DNA of 64,000 nucleotides from assembly GCF_046602855.1 (NCBI RefSeq), contig NZ_JBKINJ010000001.1, positions 1,054,001-1,118,000 of the forward strand. The letters run 5' to 3'. A program made the translations under genes and the position numbers. This document shows, one piece after another, positions 42,694 to 51,084 of this stretch (positions within the stretch are counted from its first letter, which is position 1; the number at the start of each line of letters is the position of its first letter). Under the pieces are notes generated by a model, which searched no databases, had not been told where the DNA came from, and saw only the letters and a program-made list of their open reading frames with translations. This DNA is from Gracilimonas sp046602855. Lineage in GTDB: Bacteria; Bacteroidota; Rhodothermia; Balneolales; Balneolaceae.

Positions 42694-43465
42694 TTCAACC
42701 CCCATTTACACTGCCTTAGCGGAATTGTACGACACCCTTATGGATGACGTAGATTATGAGATGTGGGCTGACTTTATTGATGAGGTCATTCAAACCCATC
42801 ATCCCAATCCGGTCGACGTCCTGGAGCTTGCCTGCGGAACAGGAGCTATATCACTATGTCTTGCCCGGTTTGACGAATATAATCTGACGGGGACCGACCT
42901 ATCTCCTGCCATGATCGAAAAAGCTCGTCAAAAGGCTGCCGAACAAGAACTCGATGTACAATTCCGAAGTATGAACTTTCTGGATATCGATATCGATCAG
43001 AAATTTGATATTATATTTTCAGTTTTTGACAGTGTTAACTATTTGCATGACGAGACTGAGATCCTGAAAATGCTCCAGGGTTGTTACAAGATATTGAACC
43101 CTCACGGACTTTTGATCTTTGATTTTTCAACCCCCCAAAACTCTCTTGAAGCCGTAGATTATCTGAATAATGAAGAAGGCAGTTTCGGTTCATACCGGTA
43201 TTTCAGAAAAAGTACGTACGATCCACATAACAAATTTCATTATAACATCTTTGATATTGAGTTGATGGATAATGACGGGAAAACCGTTTTAGAGAGTTTT
43301 CACGAGGTTCACGAACAACGAGTTTATCCACTCGATCAAATGTTGTCAATTTTAGATCAAACGCCCTATCATCAGGTTGCCAAATACGAAGATTTTGATT
43401 TGGTTGATGCAGACGAAAACAGCGCACGCGTAACAATGGTTCTTAAATGTCAGAAACAGCAGTAA
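42683..43465 (+). CDS. Class I SAM-dependent methyltransferase
   Basis: A 260-residue enzyme with the Rossmann-type SAM-binding motif I 'VLELACGTGAISLCLARF' (about 46-63), motif 'GTDLSPAMIEKARQKA' and the acidic 'FDIIFSVFDSVNYL'. The C-terminal half ('GSYRYFRKSTYDPHNKFHYNIFDIEL') is a beta-rich cap found in the family of small-molecule methyltransferases next to cell-division or PdxA genes. The substrate is unknown. It overlaps pdxA at its start and ftsE at its end (19 bases), so the three genes are tightly coupled. Confidence 0.85.
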   Translation: MKTDSTPIYTALAELYDTLMDDVDYEMWADFIDEVIQTHHPNPVDVLELACGTGAISLCLARFDEYNLTGTDLSPAMIEKARQKAAEQELDVQFRSMNFLDIDIDQKFDIIFSVFDSVNYLHDETEILKMLQGCYKILNPHGLLIFDFSTPQNSLEAVDYLNNEEGSFGSYRYFRKSTYDPHNKFHYNIFDIELMDNDGKTVLESFHEVHEQRVYPLDQMLSILDQTPYHQVAKYEDFDLVDADENSARVTMVLKCQKQQ

Positions 43466-44148
43466 TTGAACTTAAAAATGTAACCCTGAACTATGATAAG
43501 AACAGGGTTTTGGATGATGTCAATTTTAAACTCCACAACGGCGAGTTCGCTTACCTTATCGGTCCTACCGGTATCGGTAAAAGCACCTTTCTGAAACTTT
43601 TATACAGAGATGTAGTTCCCGACTCAGGCACCGTCAGGGTTACTGAATATCCTGTTAATAAGATCAGTGAACGTGAAGTCCCGATGTTGCGGAGAAGACT
43701 CGGGATCGTATTCCAGGATTTTCAACTCCTTAAAGACCGCAACGTTTTTGATAACGTCGCTTTTTCTCTTCAGGTAACCGGTGAGAAACCAAAATTCATC
43801 AAAGAACGCGTGTTGGAAGTTTTGACGATGGTAGGATTGAGTCACAGACGTAAACACCTCCCAAGAGATCTATCCGGTGGAGAACAACAACGGGTCGTTA
43901 TAGCTCGTGCCCTTGCCAATGAGCCCCGCATCTTATTAGCTGATGAGCCTACCGGCAACCTTGACCCTAAGGCCACTAAGGAGATCATGGAGCTTCTCAG
44001 AACCATCAATAACCGTGGCATGGCTGTTTTAATGATCACTCATGATTACGCTGTTGTAAAAAAATACAGAGCAAGAACAGTTCGCATGGTCAATGGTAAA
44101 ACGCAGGATCTTGTGTGGAAAGGTGACAAGTTAGTACCAGTTAAGTAA
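43447..44148 (+). CDS. ftsE: Cell-division ATP-binding protein FtsE
   Basis: A 233-residue ABC ATPase of the FtsE/LolD group. Walker A GPTGIGKST (about 36-44), Q-loop 'GIVFQDFQLLKDRNVFDNVAF', signature LSGGEQQRVVIARAL, Walker B 'ILLADEPTGNLD', H-loop 'MITHDYAVV'. With FtsX, FtsE governs septal peptidoglycan hydrolases at the division site. The 'FQDFQLL' and 'VAFSLQVTG' segments favour FtsE over LolD. ftsX is not next door: queG follows 32 bases downstream. The gene starts inside the preceding methyltransferase frame. Confidence 0.88.
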   Translation: MSETAVIELKNVTLNYDKNRVLDDVNFKLHNGEFAYLIGPTGIGKSTFLKLLYRDVVPDSGTVRVTEYPVNKISEREVPMLRRRLGIVFQDFQLLKDRNVFDNVAFSLQVTGEKPKFIKERVLEVLTMVGLSHRRKHLPRDLSGGEQQRVVIARALANEPRILLADEPTGNLDPKATKEIMELLRTINNRGMAVLMITHDYAVVKKYRARTVRMVNGKTQDLVWKGDKLVPVK

Positions 44149-44180
44149 AAGAGCTTCAATTCAGACCAAAACTCACTACC

Positions 44181-45143
44181 ATGGTCAATCAGCAACAATT
44201 GACGGAGCAGATCAGGGCTTATGCACTGGAACTCGGTTTTGATGCCTGTGGCTTTGCCAAAGCCCAGCACCTTCCGAATGAAGAGCGACGACTTGGTGAG
44301 TGGCTAAATCAGGACCGCCATGGAACAATGGCATGGATGGAAAATCATTTTGAAAAACGCGTTGATCCCACCTTGCTTGTTCCCGGATCAAAAACTGTAG
44401 TTTCTGTTCTGGCGAGTTACTGGCACCCATCCCATGCCCGGCAGATCGGTGTTTCAGATGAACCTTTGATCTCAAAGTATGCTCAGGGTCGTGATTACCA
44501 TAAAGTATTAAAGAAGAATCTGAAAAAACTTTTTCAATTCACTAAAGAGAAATATGGAGGGCTGGAAGGACGTATATTTACCGATTCAGCTCCGGTTCTA
44601 GATAAAGTATGGGCTCAGCGTGCTGGGCTTGGATGGATCGGCAAGAATTCCAATTTACTGAACAAAGAAGTTGGTTCTTTCTTCTTTATTGGTGAGATGA
44701 TCATTGATGCTGAGTTAACCCCTGACTCCCCCCAGACTGACCATTGTGGGACTTGTACGCGCTGTATCGATGCCTGCCCAACTGATGCCATATACGAACC
44801 CTACCGCGTGGATGCCACCAAGTGTATATCCTATCTCACTATTGAGTTAAAGGATCAGATAAACGAATCAGATCAAAACGGGATCCAGAACTGGATCTAT
44901 GGCTGCGATATTTGTCAGGATGTGTGCCCCTGGAACAAAAACGCAAAGCTTTCCTCCTTTTCAGATCTTCATCCCAGGGATTATGTGGTCAAAAATGACC
45001 TTCAATTCTGGCAAAACCTTACTCAATCTCAATATGATTCTATCTTTGAAGGAAGTGCCATTCGCCGTGCTAAGTTCGATAAGTTTACCCACAATATTTC
45101 AATTGTATCAGGTAACCTATCGGAATCAGATCATAAAAACTGA
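44181..45143 (+). CDS. queG: Epoxyqueuosine reductase
   Basis: A 320-residue cobalamin-dependent iron-sulfur enzyme that performs the last step of queuosine synthesis in tRNA, epoxyqueuosine to queuosine. Two [4Fe-4S] motifs are visible: 'CGTCTRCIDACPTDAI' and 'CDICQDVCPWN', the second with 'IYG' before it. The N-terminal domain has 'LGFDACGFAKAQ' and 'VLDKVWAQRAGLGWIGKNSNLL'. It lacks the C-terminal HEAT-repeat region of the longer enzymes, which is common. The last 13 bases overlap the convergent DUF4412-like gene. Confidence 0.94.
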   Translation: MVNQQQLTEQIRAYALELGFDACGFAKAQHLPNEERRLGEWLNQDRHGTMAWMENHFEKRVDPTLLVPGSKTVVSVLASYWHPSHARQIGVSDEPLISKYAQGRDYHKVLKKNLKKLFQFTKEKYGGLEGRIFTDSAPVLDKVWAQRAGLGWIGKNSNLLNKEVGSFFFIGEMIIDAELTPDSPQTDHCGTCTRCIDACPTDAIYEPYRVDATKCISYLTIELKDQINESDQNGIQNWIYGCDICQDVCPWNKNAKLSSFSDLHPRDYVVKNDLQFWQNLTQSQYDSIFEGSAIRRAKFDKFTHNISIVSGNLSESDHKN

Positions 45144-45952
45144 TAGTCACCGTTTGTAATTACTCTGTCAGTTTCATCAATACCTATCCCTTCCATGATA
45201 AACTTATCTCCACTTTCATTCTCTGTTACTTCCATATAGAGAACAGAAGCTTCTCGCATGTCTTGTGGATAGTTATAATCCGGTGTTTTCTCATTATTGC
45301 TGAAAGACGGAAACATTCCGGAAAAATTCATATCGATCTCATCCGTATAATACATGATAATGGTAGATTCATCTGACTCAATTTTTTTACCCTGAGTGTT
45401 ATATCCCAAAATGGTTTTTGAAGGGAGATCCGTGATTACCAGGTCTTCTTTTTCCATTTCTGAATCCTCAGTCCCTGTCATCTCATCAGGCATAGAATAT
45501 GTCAATGCTATTGAATTGCCCTCTTCCTCTACATAAGAGATCGTACTTTTGAGATTGCCATCCATCACCATGAATACCCCATCAGCTTCTGGCATCTCAT
45601 AGCCTACGTAATTACCGTTCGAGGTCAAATAGTAATCAAACAATAGCTCATCCTGCATTCCGGCGTTGGTGATCTTCATTTTGAATCTCCAGTCGAAAGA
45701 ATAACTCTCCGGAAGATTTTCCGGTTTTTCTGACCTTACACTGTTTCCGTAGGGATTGTTTGGTGAATTAAACTGAATATCTATTTTTTCAACCACAGCA
45801 TTCGCTAGCTGTTCAGAGATCTTGTCAGATACCTTCTCCTCGACCTTTGATTTTGTTTTATCCTTGATCTTTTTCCAGATCTGTGCTTCAGCTGTGGATG
45901 CCATAAATGAGTACATCAGAACCAATATTACGCTAAATTTGATCGTTTTCAT
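45131..45952 (-). CDS. Secreted DUF4412-like protein
   Basis: A 273-residue protein with a signal peptide (ends STAEAQ). The mature N-terminus is a Lys-rich amphipathic stretch (IWKKIKDKTKSKVEEKVSDKISEQLANAV), followed by a beta-rich domain with 'NGNYVGYEMPE...VFMVMDGN', 'SKTILGYNTQGKK' and 'YTDEIDMNF'. These features match the DUF4412 family of Bacteroidota periplasmic or surface proteins of unknown function. The stop codon region overlaps the queG end. No partner genes nearby. Confidence 0.75.
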   Translation of the reverse strand: MKTIKFSVILVLMYSFMASTAEAQIWKKIKDKTKSKVEEKVSDKISEQLANAVVEKIDIQFNSPNNPYGNSVRSEKPENLPESYSFDWRFKMKITNAGMQDELLFDYYLTSNGNYVGYEMPEADGVFMVMDGNLKSTISYVEEEGNSIALTYSMPDEMTGTEDSEMEKEDLVITDLPSKTILGYNTQGKKIESDESTIIMYYTDEIDMNFSGMFPSFSNNEKTPDYNYPQDMREASVLYMEVTENESGDKFIMEGIGIDETDRVITNGDYQFL

Positions 45953-46058
45953 ATATGTTGAGTTGTATTAAATTGCGATTATTGTTCCCCTTTTTAATTG
46001 ATACGTATTGAATGTATAGAAAAGTTCATTTAATAGATCACTCATGCTATTGCAGATT

Positions 46059-46087
46059 AAAAAAGCCGCCCTGTGAGTCAGGACGGC
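46059..46087 (-). terminator. Intrinsic terminator downstream of the 46140 lipoprotein gene
   Basis: A 9-base stem with one mismatch (GCCGcCCTG / CAGGaCGGC) and a 5-base loop is followed on the minus strand by six T. It lies about 50 bases past the lipoprotein stop. Confidence 0.82.
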
Positions 46088-46139
46088 TTTGCGTAATTAT
46101 TTATTAACCAAGGTTAAGTACTGTTATAGTTATGTTTTA

Positions 46140-46940
46140 TCAAACGCCACAGCTCACATCCTGAAACTGACTGTCCCAGCAGTAACGGTTGTTAGGATCT
46201 TCACCTATCTGATAGTACCCTGTTTCAGTGGCACTATCCCAATGGACCAGTATAGTTTCTGAACCGTATACATAAGTGATATCAAAGGAAGTACCGTTTT
46301 GAGTGAAGGTGTAGAACTCTTCTCCCTGAACACCATTATCATAAAAACTTGTAGTCAGTTCATATTGATCATCCCCATTTCTCACCCATTCAGTTACCAT
46401 AAAAGGTTCTTCAGAGTTAGTATCCGGATTCAATGAATTAAAGGTCCAGTTGCCTGATAATCCGTCTTTTGCCACGGTTCCTTCAACCATTGTGTAGTCT
46501 TCAAATGTATTACCCTGACCGTCGTCAAATGACCAATTCATTTCCCATCTTACAACATCAACAAGCTCTTCTGCACTCAAGTCTATAGATACAGATTGTC
46601 CTTCAAACGAATAAGAGTAGCTCCACGTCCAGACTCCATTATTGAATTCAGCCGCATTTGTACTGGCAGAACTAAAGAATGAGCCATATATCTGACTGAA
46701 TTGTCCAAACATAGCCAGGCCCATAGCATAGGACTTCGCTTCATAGAAATGATTGGTAGTCTGAATTTTAGGATTATTTTCAGTGAAATAAGTAAGTTCA
46801 GGTTCAATCTCCTCAAATTGAGGGAGCACAGGCGGCTCCTCATCTATCCCAGAAACGGGATCATCGCTTCCACAGGAGGTCCAAACAAATAGTAACATAA
46901 TAAGAGTGAACGATAGCAGTCGAATGGTATAAGTTGTCAT
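46140..46940 (-). CDS. Lipoprotein of unknown function
   Basis: A 266-residue protein with lipobox 'FVWTSC' (Cys about 23) and a short Pro/Glu-rich linker (DEEPPVLPQFEEIEPE). The rest is a beta-rich, aromatic domain with repeated 'W-x-W-x-x-x-x' and 'F-x-x-Y' strands (NGVWTWSYSYSFEGQSVSI, EMNWSFDDGQGNTFEDY, GLSGNWTFNSL), resembling small lipocalin- or barrel-like lipoproteins. It ends with a probable cysteine pair (NRYCWDSQFQDVSCGV). No family recognised. It lies 75 bases downstream of the ECF sigma gene on the same strand, so it may be in that transcript. Confidence 0.75.
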   Translation of the reverse strand: MTTYTIRLLSFTLIMLLFVWTSCGSDDPVSGIDEEPPVLPQFEEIEPELTYFTENNPKIQTTNHFYEAKSYAMGLAMFGQFSQIYGSFFSSASTNAAEFNNGVWTWSYSYSFEGQSVSIDLSAEELVDVVRWEMNWSFDDGQGNTFEDYTMVEGTVAKDGLSGNWTFNSLNPDTNSEEPFMVTEWVRNGDDQYELTTSFYDNGVQGEEFYTFTQNGTSFDITYVYGSETILVHWDSATETGYYQIGEDPNNRYCWDSQFQDVSCGV

Positions 46941-47015
46941 ATTTATACTGATTGTTGGTTAACATTTGCATCAGTACATACGAAATAATCGAGATAAACA
47001 GCTCAGATAAGAATA

Positions 47016-47648
47016 TTAAATTTTATCTCTCTTATCGATGAGCGCCTTGTATAATAACTCTCGAGCCCTGAAAATGTGTGCTTTAACCGTGCCCAAAGGA
47101 AGTTCCAGGATCTCAGCGATCTCTTGATAGGTTTTCTCTTCCATATGCCGCATTTCGATGACAAGGCGATATTTTTTTGGAAGATTGTCGATAGCATCCT
47201 GAACAATTGCTTTCCGCTCTTTTTTCATAACGGGCTGATCTGTAGAAAAGCTTTCATCCGGCAGCTGCATTTCCATATCACCATCCTTCGTTTTATAAGG
47301 CTGATCTATCGAAAGCGTTTGAAGTTTTTTCTTTCTCAGATAATCAATAGTGTGATTTGTGGCGATACGATAGATCCACGTAGAGAAGGCGTATTCATTG
47401 CTATAGGAATTGAGGTTATGAAAAGCTTTCATAAAAACTTCCTGAACCAGATCATCAACAAGTTCCACTTCCTTTATCATCTTTCTGATATGGAAATAGA
47501 GCGGCTTCTGATATTTATCTACGAGTTTACTGTAGGAATCTTCTCTGCCTGCCAACGCTTCGCTGACCAAGGTATCATCTTCCAGGCTACTGGCAGATGC
47601 ATTTTTACGTGGCGAGTTATTTTCTAATTCTGAGTTTTCTTCTGACAT
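47016..47648 (-). CDS. ECF RNA polymerase sigma factor (second)
   Basis: A 210-residue group 4 sigma factor. Region 2 is at about 40-110 ('YFHIRKMIKEVELVDDLVQEVFMKAF', 'FSTWIYRIATNHTIDYLRKKK') and region 4 at about 148-200 ('LPKKYRLVIEMRHMEEKTYQEIAEIL', 'LPLGTVKAHIFRARELL'). A ~25-residue polar N-terminal extension precedes region 2. The pattern is the RpoE-like/SigW-like type. Unlike the factor at 18818, no anti-sigma gene is adjacent: downstream is a lipoprotein gene, upstream a divergent small barrel gene. Control could be by a distant anti-sigma protein or at the level of its own transcription. Confidence 0.94.
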   Translation of the reverse strand: MSEENSELENNSPRKNASASSLEDDTLVSEALAGREDSYSKLVDKYQKPLYFHIRKMIKEVELVDDLVQEVFMKAFHNLNSYSNEYAFSTWIYRIATNHTIDYLRKKKLQTLSIDQPYKTKDGDMEMQLPDESFSTDQPVMKKERKAIVQDAIDNLPKKYRLVIEMRHMEEKTYQEIAEILELPLGTVKAHIFRARELLYKALIDKRDKI

Positions 47649-47718
47649 ATCTGAATTAATTCAGCCCTTAAAATACAAACACTGTAATAAATGAAAATAC
47701 CTTTTTTAGCTATAATTT

Positions 47719-47737
47719 TTAAAATGAACCATTTTAA
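47719..47737. promoter_or_regulatory. 19-base dyad between the second sigma gene and the small barrel gene
   Basis: Two perfect 8-base arms (TTAAAATG / CATTTTAA) with a 3-base spacer stand in the divergent intergenic region, 71 bases from the sigma start and 69 from the barrel start. The size and position suit a dimeric repressor or activator site. This is inference. Confidence 0.4.
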
Positions 47738-47805
47738 TTAAACTTTACGCATTAATAGTTGAAGCAGAAATGTAACAACTATAATAAAAACTAAAATAAA
47801 TACTT

Positions 47806-48297
47806 ATGAGAAAACTAACTACTTCTATATTCTTGGTACTTTGCTCATTTCTGGCAGTAGAAAGTGCACAGGCGCAATTTAAAGCAGGTGTCGGCCTGAT
47901 GTATGGCTCCGAGGTTGAGCAACTTGGAATTCGCGTTGATGGGGTTTTTACGATCAATGAACAATTCAGAGGAGTTGCAGACTTCGGTTACTACTTCCCT
48001 GAAGATGTAAACGGTGGAGACATTAACTATTGGGAACTAAACCTAAACGGTAATTATATGTTCCACTCTGATCCGGAGACGGGACTTAATGCCTATGCTT
48101 TGGCAGGATTGAACTTCTTCAATTCATCTGTAGATATCGATGGTTTTGGAAGCAGTTCAAATAATGAAACCGGGTTAAATATAGGAGCCGGTCTCGAGTA
48201 TAATCTGGATTTTGCGGAACTCTTTGCAGAAGCAAAATTTGTGATCAGTGATGCAGATCAACTGAATATTGGTGCCGGGCTTAGATTCCCGTTCTAA
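47806..48297 (+). CDS. Small outer-membrane beta-barrel protein
   Basis: A 163-residue protein with a signal peptide (ends AQAQ). The mature chain is a series of amphipathic strands (FKAGVGLMYGSEVEQLGIRVDGVF, FRGVADFGYYFP, NYWELNLNGNYMF, GLNAYALAGLNFF, TGLNIGAGLEYNL, FAELFAEAKFVI) with a terminal aromatic residue, consistent with an 8-stranded OmpA/OmpX-like barrel. Divergent from the second ECF sigma gene and followed by a good terminator. The role is unknown. Confidence 0.85.
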   Translation: MRKLTTSIFLVLCSFLAVESAQAQFKAGVGLMYGSEVEQLGIRVDGVFTINEQFRGVADFGYYFPEDVNGGDINYWELNLNGNYMFHSDPETGLNAYALAGLNFFNSSVDIDGFGSSSNNETGLNIGAGLEYNLDFAELFAEAKFVISDADQLNIGAGLRFPF

Positions 48298-48325
48298 ATT
48301 CAGAATTAAAGGTAATGTTACAACT

Positions 48326-48357
48326 AAAGCGTTGCTGTTAAAACAGTAACGCTTTTT
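48326..48357 (+). terminator. Intrinsic terminator after the small barrel gene
   Basis: An 11-base stem with one mismatch (AAGCGTTgCTG / CAGtAACGCTT) around a TTAAAA loop leads to six T. It overlaps the stop of the convergent Ppx/GppA gene at its edge. Confidence 0.85.
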
Positions 48358-49283
48358 TATTTTGTATTTAAAATAGCACCATGACGTATCCCGCCTGTTG
48401 AAACCGTCAGTTCCTCGCGGCCAAATCGCTCCATAAACCCCTCCAAGATCAACAATCCGGCTAAAAAGATGTCAGACCTACCCTCAAGAACGTTTGGAAA
48501 AGAATTTAACATCTCATCGGAGGGTTGATCTATAAATTTTTCTATCACATCATTAATTTCATCACGATAAATGATTACATCATTCATATCAGTCGGGTCA
48601 TAGTTATCTGACTCCATGATAATAGCGGCAAGTGATGTAACAGTTCCGGCGACACCTACTGCTTTAAAATAGGAATTGTTATGAAAGAAACGATTCCTGA
48701 ACGTCTTTTTGATAAAATCTCTGCAGGCTTTTATCTCATCTTTTTTAGCAGGGTCATGTTTCAGGAAACGTTCAGTAAAACGTACAGATCCCATATCAAA
48801 GGAATATTTATCAACCATATATTGATCCCTGACATGAGCAACCTCCGTGCTTCCTCCTCCAATATCGAGAATAAGATATTCACCTCGCCCACTTTTCGGT
48901 GTTTCGATCATTGATAAAGCACCGGCAGCCGTCCACCTTGCTTCATCTTTACCTGAAAGCAACCGAATATCATAACCGGTTTTTGCCTTTATTATTTGTA
49001 TGAATTCATCCCGGTTATAAGCATCGCGTACTGCACTTGTGGCCGTAACAATCGGCTCTTGTGCATCGGGATATGAATTCTTAAGAAAAGTTTTGTACTC
49101 CAGCAGTACATCTACCACTCTCTGTGTTGAGGCTTCATTAATGACCTTTTGAGCGTCCACTCCCTTTCCGAGTCTTGGTAAACGCTGCTCTTCGTGAATC
49201 GGTTCAATGATCCCCTTTCTCTTTTTTTCTGCCACCAAAAGCAGCACAGAATTGGTCCCGATATCAATAGCTGATCTGGTCAT
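48357..49283 (-). CDS. Ppx/GppA-type phosphatase
   Basis: A 308-residue member of the exopolyphosphatase / guanosine pentaphosphate phosphohydrolase family. The start at 49283 (MTRSAIDIGTNSVLLLV) is set by an ATGA overlap with the prmA stop and by the phosphate-1 motif IDIGTNS at the N-terminus; a longer frame exists. Other ASKHA motifs: 'ATSAVRDAYNRDEFI', 'YLILDIGGGSTEVAHV' (phosphate 2), 'AVGVAGTVTSLAAI' (adenosine motif). It lacks the C-terminal HD domain of the long enzymes, as is usual for the short form. It may degrade polyphosphate or pppGpp. Confidence 0.92.
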   Translation of the reverse strand: MTRSAIDIGTNSVLLLVAEKKRKGIIEPIHEEQRLPRLGKGVDAQKVINEASTQRVVDVLLEYKTFLKNSYPDAQEPIVTATSAVRDAYNRDEFIQIIKAKTGYDIRLLSGKDEARWTAAGALSMIETPKSGRGEYLILDIGGGSTEVAHVRDQYMVDKYSFDMGSVRFTERFLKHDPAKKDEIKACRDFIKKTFRNRFFHNNSYFKAVGVAGTVTSLAAIIMESDNYDPTDMNDVIIYRDEINDVIEKFIDQPSDEMLNSFPNVLEGRSDIFLAGLLILEGFMERFGREELTVSTGGIRHGAILNTK

Positions 49284-50116
49284 CTGGAAAATAGTATTGC
49301 GATCCACTCACCATGCTGGCGTGTATCAATGTGACTTAGTTTCTTAACAGATTCCTGTTTTAGAATGACTTCTTCATCTTCTATAAGTAAACCTGAAAGC
49401 AGGATCTTGCCATTATCAGTTAGTCTGCTTACCAGGTCTGGCAACAAATCAATCAGTGCATTGCGATTAATATTGGCTAATATCATATCATACTTCTCAC
49501 CTACTGGAATGACCTCTGTTGAACCTAATTTGACCTCAAAATTATCTACTTCATTTAGCAGTATATTTTCAATGGCATTGGTTTCACTCCACTCATCAAT
49601 ATCGAATCCAAAAGCACTTTGGGCTCCTAGTTTTAGAGCAGCGATGGCTAAAATTCCTGTGCCTGTTCCAGCATCAAGTACTTTATCACCTTTTTTAAGT
49701 ACCTCTGGAAGCCATTCCAGCAGGACTCGCGTTGTGGCGTGGTAACCGGTTCCAAATGCCATTTTTGGATCTATCAGTAGATTGATCTTATCATCAAGAT
49801 CACCATCGAAGCTCGTCCAGGTAGGATGCACATAGAACTTGCCAATGGTCTGTGGCTGAATAGTTCTCTCCCACTCTTCATTCCAATTCTGTGGCCCGAT
49901 CACTTTTTCCGAGATTATGACCGAATCTGTACCAAGAGACATTAGAATACGTTCAATCTCCTCTCTTTTGGAATCATCAAAACGAGGAGAGGGTATAGTA
50001 GCAACAAGGAGATCATCATCTTGTTCAAAGCCTTCAAAATCACGGTCAAATAATTCAGCGATCAGTAACTCCTGTAAGTCGTCTTTAACAGAAATACGCA
50101 GTTCAATATAGTCCAT
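49280..50116 (-). CDS. prmA: Ribosomal protein L11 methyltransferase
   Basis: A 278-residue SAM-dependent methyltransferase that methylates ribosomal protein L11 lysines and its N-terminus. The N-terminal substrate-recognition domain has 'WNEEWERTIQPQTIGKFYVHPTW'. The catalytic domain has 'DPKMAFGTGYHATTRVLLEWL', motif I 'VLDAGTGTGILAIAALKLGA', and 'YDMILANINRNALIDLLPDL', whose 'ANI' matches the family's N-I-L motif. Length is near the usual 290-300. The start is adjacent to the M28 peptidase stop. Confidence 0.93.
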   Translation of the reverse strand: MDYIELRISVKDDLQELLIAELFDRDFEGFEQDDDLLVATIPSPRFDDSKREEIERILMSLGTDSVIISEKVIGPQNWNEEWERTIQPQTIGKFYVHPTWTSFDGDLDDKINLLIDPKMAFGTGYHATTRVLLEWLPEVLKKGDKVLDAGTGTGILAIAALKLGAQSAFGFDIDEWSETNAIENILLNEVDNFEVKLGSTEVIPVGEKYDMILANINRNALIDLLPDLVSRLTDNGKILLSGLLIEDEEVILKQESVKKLSHIDTRQHGEWIAILFSR

Positions 50117-51084
50117 TACAATCTGTTGTAAATTAACTCTGCCATCACATCACCCACTGCTTGTAAGGTTTCTTTGCTTATTATATCCAGATCATCATTT
50201 TGAGAATGCCAATACGATGGAAATTCAGCAACGCCATTACTTTTTCGGTAGTGGTGTATGATATTAATAATGGGAATCCCGGCTTGTTCATTCACTATTA
50301 CATGATCATCAGATACGGCTGCTCCCTGCTCGTTGAGAAACATATCACCATAACCCTTTTCATCTGCAATATTCCAGACCTCATTTACCAAATTCGGTGC
50401 GTAATTCACGGAATACTGCTCCTTCGGAAACTGAGCTCCGGCTCCACCAACCATATCAAGTAAAATACCAAAGCGGGGACTGTATCCGGGAACAGGTGGA
50501 TTTTTAGACCAATATCTCGAGCCGAGAAAATACCGGTTAAGATCACCTGATTTTCCATAATCCTCGCCATCAAACAAAATGATATCCACTCCAACGGGTG
50601 GTGGATTATCCCGGAACATTCTAGCCAGTTCCAGCAACACACCAACACCACTGGCTCCGTCATCCGCTCCCAGGATCGGATTTTCTGCGTTAGTAGAATC
50701 CATATCAGCACGCGGTCTACTGTCCCAGTGAGCACTAAGCATAATGCGATCAGGTCCAGATAGGTTGAAAGCTGCTATCACATTACCAAGGTTCAGAGTT
50801 TCATCATAACCTTCTGCTTCAAATCGCTGAACGTAGACAGCATTATCACCGGCATACGACTTAAATTTATTCTGGAAGTAATGAAGTGCTTGTTGATGGG
50901 CTTCTGTATTTGGAACCCTTGGTCCAAATTCTACCTGCTGTTCTACAAAATGATAAGCTGAATCAACATTAAATGAAGGAACTTCCCTGCCTTTTTCTGT
51001 AAAGGTCAGGCCTTCGCTTTTTTCATCTCCACACCCGATCAGGATCAGGGTCAGGATACTTAGCAAATAAAGCCATTTACTCAT
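50116..51084 (-). CDS. M28 family zinc peptidase lipoprotein (glutaminyl-cyclase-like)
   Basis: A 322-residue protein starting at the ATG at 51084 (MSKWLYLLSILTLILIGC), giving a lipoprotein signal with cysteine at about 18; a longer frame to 51129 would lie inside the SDR gene and lose the signal. Zinc-site motifs: 'LSAHWDSRPRAD' (His ligand), 'ILGADDGASGVGVLLELA' (Asp bridging), 'LFDGEDYG' (Glu-Asp), and 'SDDHVIVNEQAGIPIINIIHH'. The sequence around 'RFGILLDMVGGAGAQF' and the lipid anchor resemble the M28 glutaminyl-peptide cyclotransferases, so it may form pyroglutamate rather than cleave peptides. It overlaps the SDR gene by 8 bases. Confidence 0.88.
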   Translation of the reverse strand: MSKWLYLLSILTLILIGCGDEKSEGLTFTEKGREVPSFNVDSAYHFVEQQVEFGPRVPNTEAHQQALHYFQNKFKSYAGDNAVYVQRFEAEGYDETLNLGNVIAAFNLSGPDRIMLSAHWDSRPRADMDSTNAENPILGADDGASGVGVLLELARMFRDNPPPVGVDIILFDGEDYGKSGDLNRYFLGSRYWSKNPPVPGYSPRFGILLDMVGGAGAQFPKEQYSVNYAPNLVNEVWNIADEKGYGDMFLNEQGAAVSDDHVIVNEQAGIPIINIIHHYRKSNGVAEFPSYWHSQNDDLDIISKETLQAVGDVMAELIYNRL

